64,000 nt of DNA from Euryodendron excelsum (Eukaryota; Streptophyta; Magnoliopsida; Ericales; Pentaphylacaceae). A model generated the notes under the pieces. It was not told the DNA's origin. It searched no databases and was given only the letters and a program-made list of their open reading frames with translations. Position 1 is the stretch's first letter; every line of letters begins with the position of its first letter. Positions 62,380-64,000 of the stretch are shown here, one piece after another. The stretch lies in contig CM065378.1 of NCBI GenBank assembly GCA_033060915.1, positions 15,001 through 79,000 on the forward strand, given 5' to 3'. The translations under genes and the position numbers were made by a program.

Positions 62380-63285
62380 ATGGAGTCTTGTAACTGCGTT
62401 GATCCGCAATGGCCAGCTGATGAATTATTAGTGAAGTATCAATATATTTCGGATTTCTTTATTGCACTTGCTTATTTTTCCATCCCATTGGAGCTCATCT
62501 ACTTTGTGAAGAAATCAGCTGTTTTTCCATATAGATGGGTGCTTGTGCAGTTTGGTGCTTTCATAGTTCTATGTGGAGCGACACATCTTATTAACTTGTG
62601 GACTTTTAGGATGCATTCGAGAACTGTTGCAATTGTCATGACTGCTGCAAAGGTTTTGACTGCCGTGGTGTCATGTGCAACAGCTCTCATGCTAGTGCAC
62701 ATAATTCCTGATTTATTGAGTGTTAAAACTAGGGAATTATTTTTGAAAAACAAAGCTGCAGAGCTTGATCGAGAAATGGGTCTCATCCGCACACAGGAAG
62801 AAACGGGCAGACATGTTAGAATGCTGACTCATGAGATCAGAAGCACTCTTGATAGACATACTATATTGAAAACTACTCTTGTTGAGTTGGGTAGAACATT
62901 GGCATTGGAGGAATGTGCATTGTGGATGCCAACACGTGCTGGGCTGGAGCTTCAACTTTCCTACACTCTTCGCCACCAGAATCCTGTGGGAATCACTGTA
63001 CCCATTCAGCTTCCTGTAATCAATCAAGTATTTAATACCAACTGTGCAGTGAAAATATCACCAAATTGTCCAGTGGCGAGACTACGGCCACTAGCAGGAA
63101 AATACATGCCTGGGGAGGTTGTTGCTGTGCGTGTACCGCTTCTACATCTCTCTAATTTTCAAATTAATGACTGGCCGGAGCTTTCAACAAAGCGCTATGC
63201 TCTGATGGTGTTGATGCTTCCCTCAGGTAGTGCGAGGCAATGGCATGTCCATGAGTTGGAGCTTGTTGAAGTGGTTGCTGATCAG
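62380..63285 (+). CDS. ETR1: ETR1-type ethylene receptor, first coding exon (partial gene)
   Basis: Subfamily I ethylene receptor of the ER membrane; it represses ethylene responses through CTR1 when ethylene is absent. This exon gives residues 1-302. The N terminus MESCNC supplies Cys4 and Cys6 of the dimer disulfide. Three membrane segments follow (about 23-43, 52-75, 87-110), with Asp25, Cys65 and His69 present; Cys65 and His69 bind the copper cofactor. Residues about 128-157 form the coiled linker and about 158 onward a GAF domain. The exon ends at VEVVADQ followed by GTCTAT, the known first-intron position of ETR1 genes. Residues such as [20 protein letters not shown] and [20 protein letters not shown] favour ETR1 over ERS1, though the His-kinase and receiver parts that would settle this lie outside the window. 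The open frame past 63285 is intron read-through. Confidence 0.93.
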
Positions 63286-63844
63286 GTCTATATTTCTTCC
63301 CTGTTTGTTGTGGACAGGGTGTACATGTTACTTTGCATTGAGATATGTTTAGATAAGAATATTCCTTGCTTTCATAATCTTTCAAAAACTAATAGTAATT
63401 TTATAGTTGAATGGAAGTTCATTTCATTGAGCACGGAGTTTTTAAAGGGACTTTGTCACTCCGCCCTGATCCTGACCCTGACCCTTAACCCACCCACCCC
63501 CAAAAAATGAAATGAGAAAAAAGGCCCTTGCCTTGCAGTCTTTTCTGTTTTCATGGATTAAAACACATGAACTTCCTTTTGCTTTTCTCATAGACCCACA
63601 AAAATTGTTAGCAGAAAGACACTTTATATAGTTAGGGCCTATCCGCTGCCCCCCCAGTAGGGTCGGATGAATCTACTAAATGATAATTTGGGGAGGATAT
63701 GTATGATTAGTTCAAGAGATACCACTTGAAGTGAGTTTCAATAGGATGCGACTTAAATGACCACACTGGGAAAAGTAGTAACAAACAAAGGATACGATTG
63801 TTCATAGAATTTCAAATTTGGTGAGAACAACAATGAAAGTAGTA
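63286..63844 (+). other. ETR1 intron 1, first part
   Basis: Starts GTCTAT after the exon; no coding signal. It runs into a hAT-type MITE copy and past the window end. Confidence 0.7.
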
Positions 63845-64000
63845 CTAAGAAGCATATACACAAAACTGGTACATACACGATACGAGTATGGACATGGGAT
63901 AGGGCAAGTTTCAAAAAATGAGGATACGGACATAGGAGCAGGATACGGGGAAAAAAATATTTTTATGTGCTATGTATATGTGTGTGACATCCACAAACCA
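63845..64000 (+). mobile_element. hAT-type MITE, CTAAGAAGCA family, cut by the window end
   Basis: Starts CTAAGAAGCATATACAC and continues with the family's GGACAC/ACGGACA-rich subterminal sequence and TGACATCCACAAACCA, which matches 9939-9960 in the copy at 9809. The right end is outside the window. Confidence 0.75.

Noticed and set aside
63286..63510. C-terminal extension of the ethylene receptor frame
   Set aside because: Sequence after VADQ does not match the family, and a GT donor stands at the known intron position.

Overview
The window is plant nuclear DNA, very probably from a eudicot with a large, repeat-rich genome. It holds spliced genes with GT-AG introns, AT-rich intergenic DNA, many transposon relics and several very long homopolymer C/G tracts. 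The species cannot be fixed from the sequence.

Two protein-coding genes are secure. (1) A katanin p80 WD40 subunit (KTN80) gene lies on the minus strand, start codon at 42922 and stop at 3055. I could join 17 coding exons in one continuous frame (2331 nt, 776 residues): an N-terminal WD40 propeller, a low-complexity linker and the C-terminal con80 domain. The gene is stretched to about 40 kb by introns, one of them (3541-22950) 19.4 kb long. (2) The first coding exon of an ETR1-type ethylene receptor lies on the plus strand (62380-63285). It has the ethylene-binding membrane domain and most of the GAF domain and runs off the right edge. A probable upstream leader exon ends near 60024. The two genes are divergent, with about 17 kb of repeats between their 5' ends.

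Everything else is mobile DNA or its debris. Intron 14 holds a decayed L1-type LINE (4538-6333), a Mutator-like element (14055-17680) with a solo LTR nested inside it (15484-17384, TSD TTAAA), a degenerate TRIM (about 18418-19245) and a second solo LTR (20593-22868, TSD ATGCG) carrying a small MITE. Introns 12 and 5 hold a family of hAT-type MITEs (one with a perfect 8-bp TSD, 25385-25823) and a neat 1-kb TRIM with primer-binding site (36106-37151). The intergenic block holds a 177-bp MITE with a 10-bp TSD (45767-45943).

The most unusual structure is at 47492-59530: two adjacent copies of a repeat whose long end segments are inverted relative to each other around a TATA/leader-bearing core. 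The first copy is interrupted by a third solo LTR (48079-49908, TSD ATATG). A diverged end of the same family lies at 1563-2140. It could be a foldback/TIR element or a giant LTR whose own ends are inverted repeats.

There is no bacterial-style system, CRISPR, rRNA or convincing tRNA gene. The biology is a microtubule-severing subunit, an ethylene receptor and a layered transposon record.
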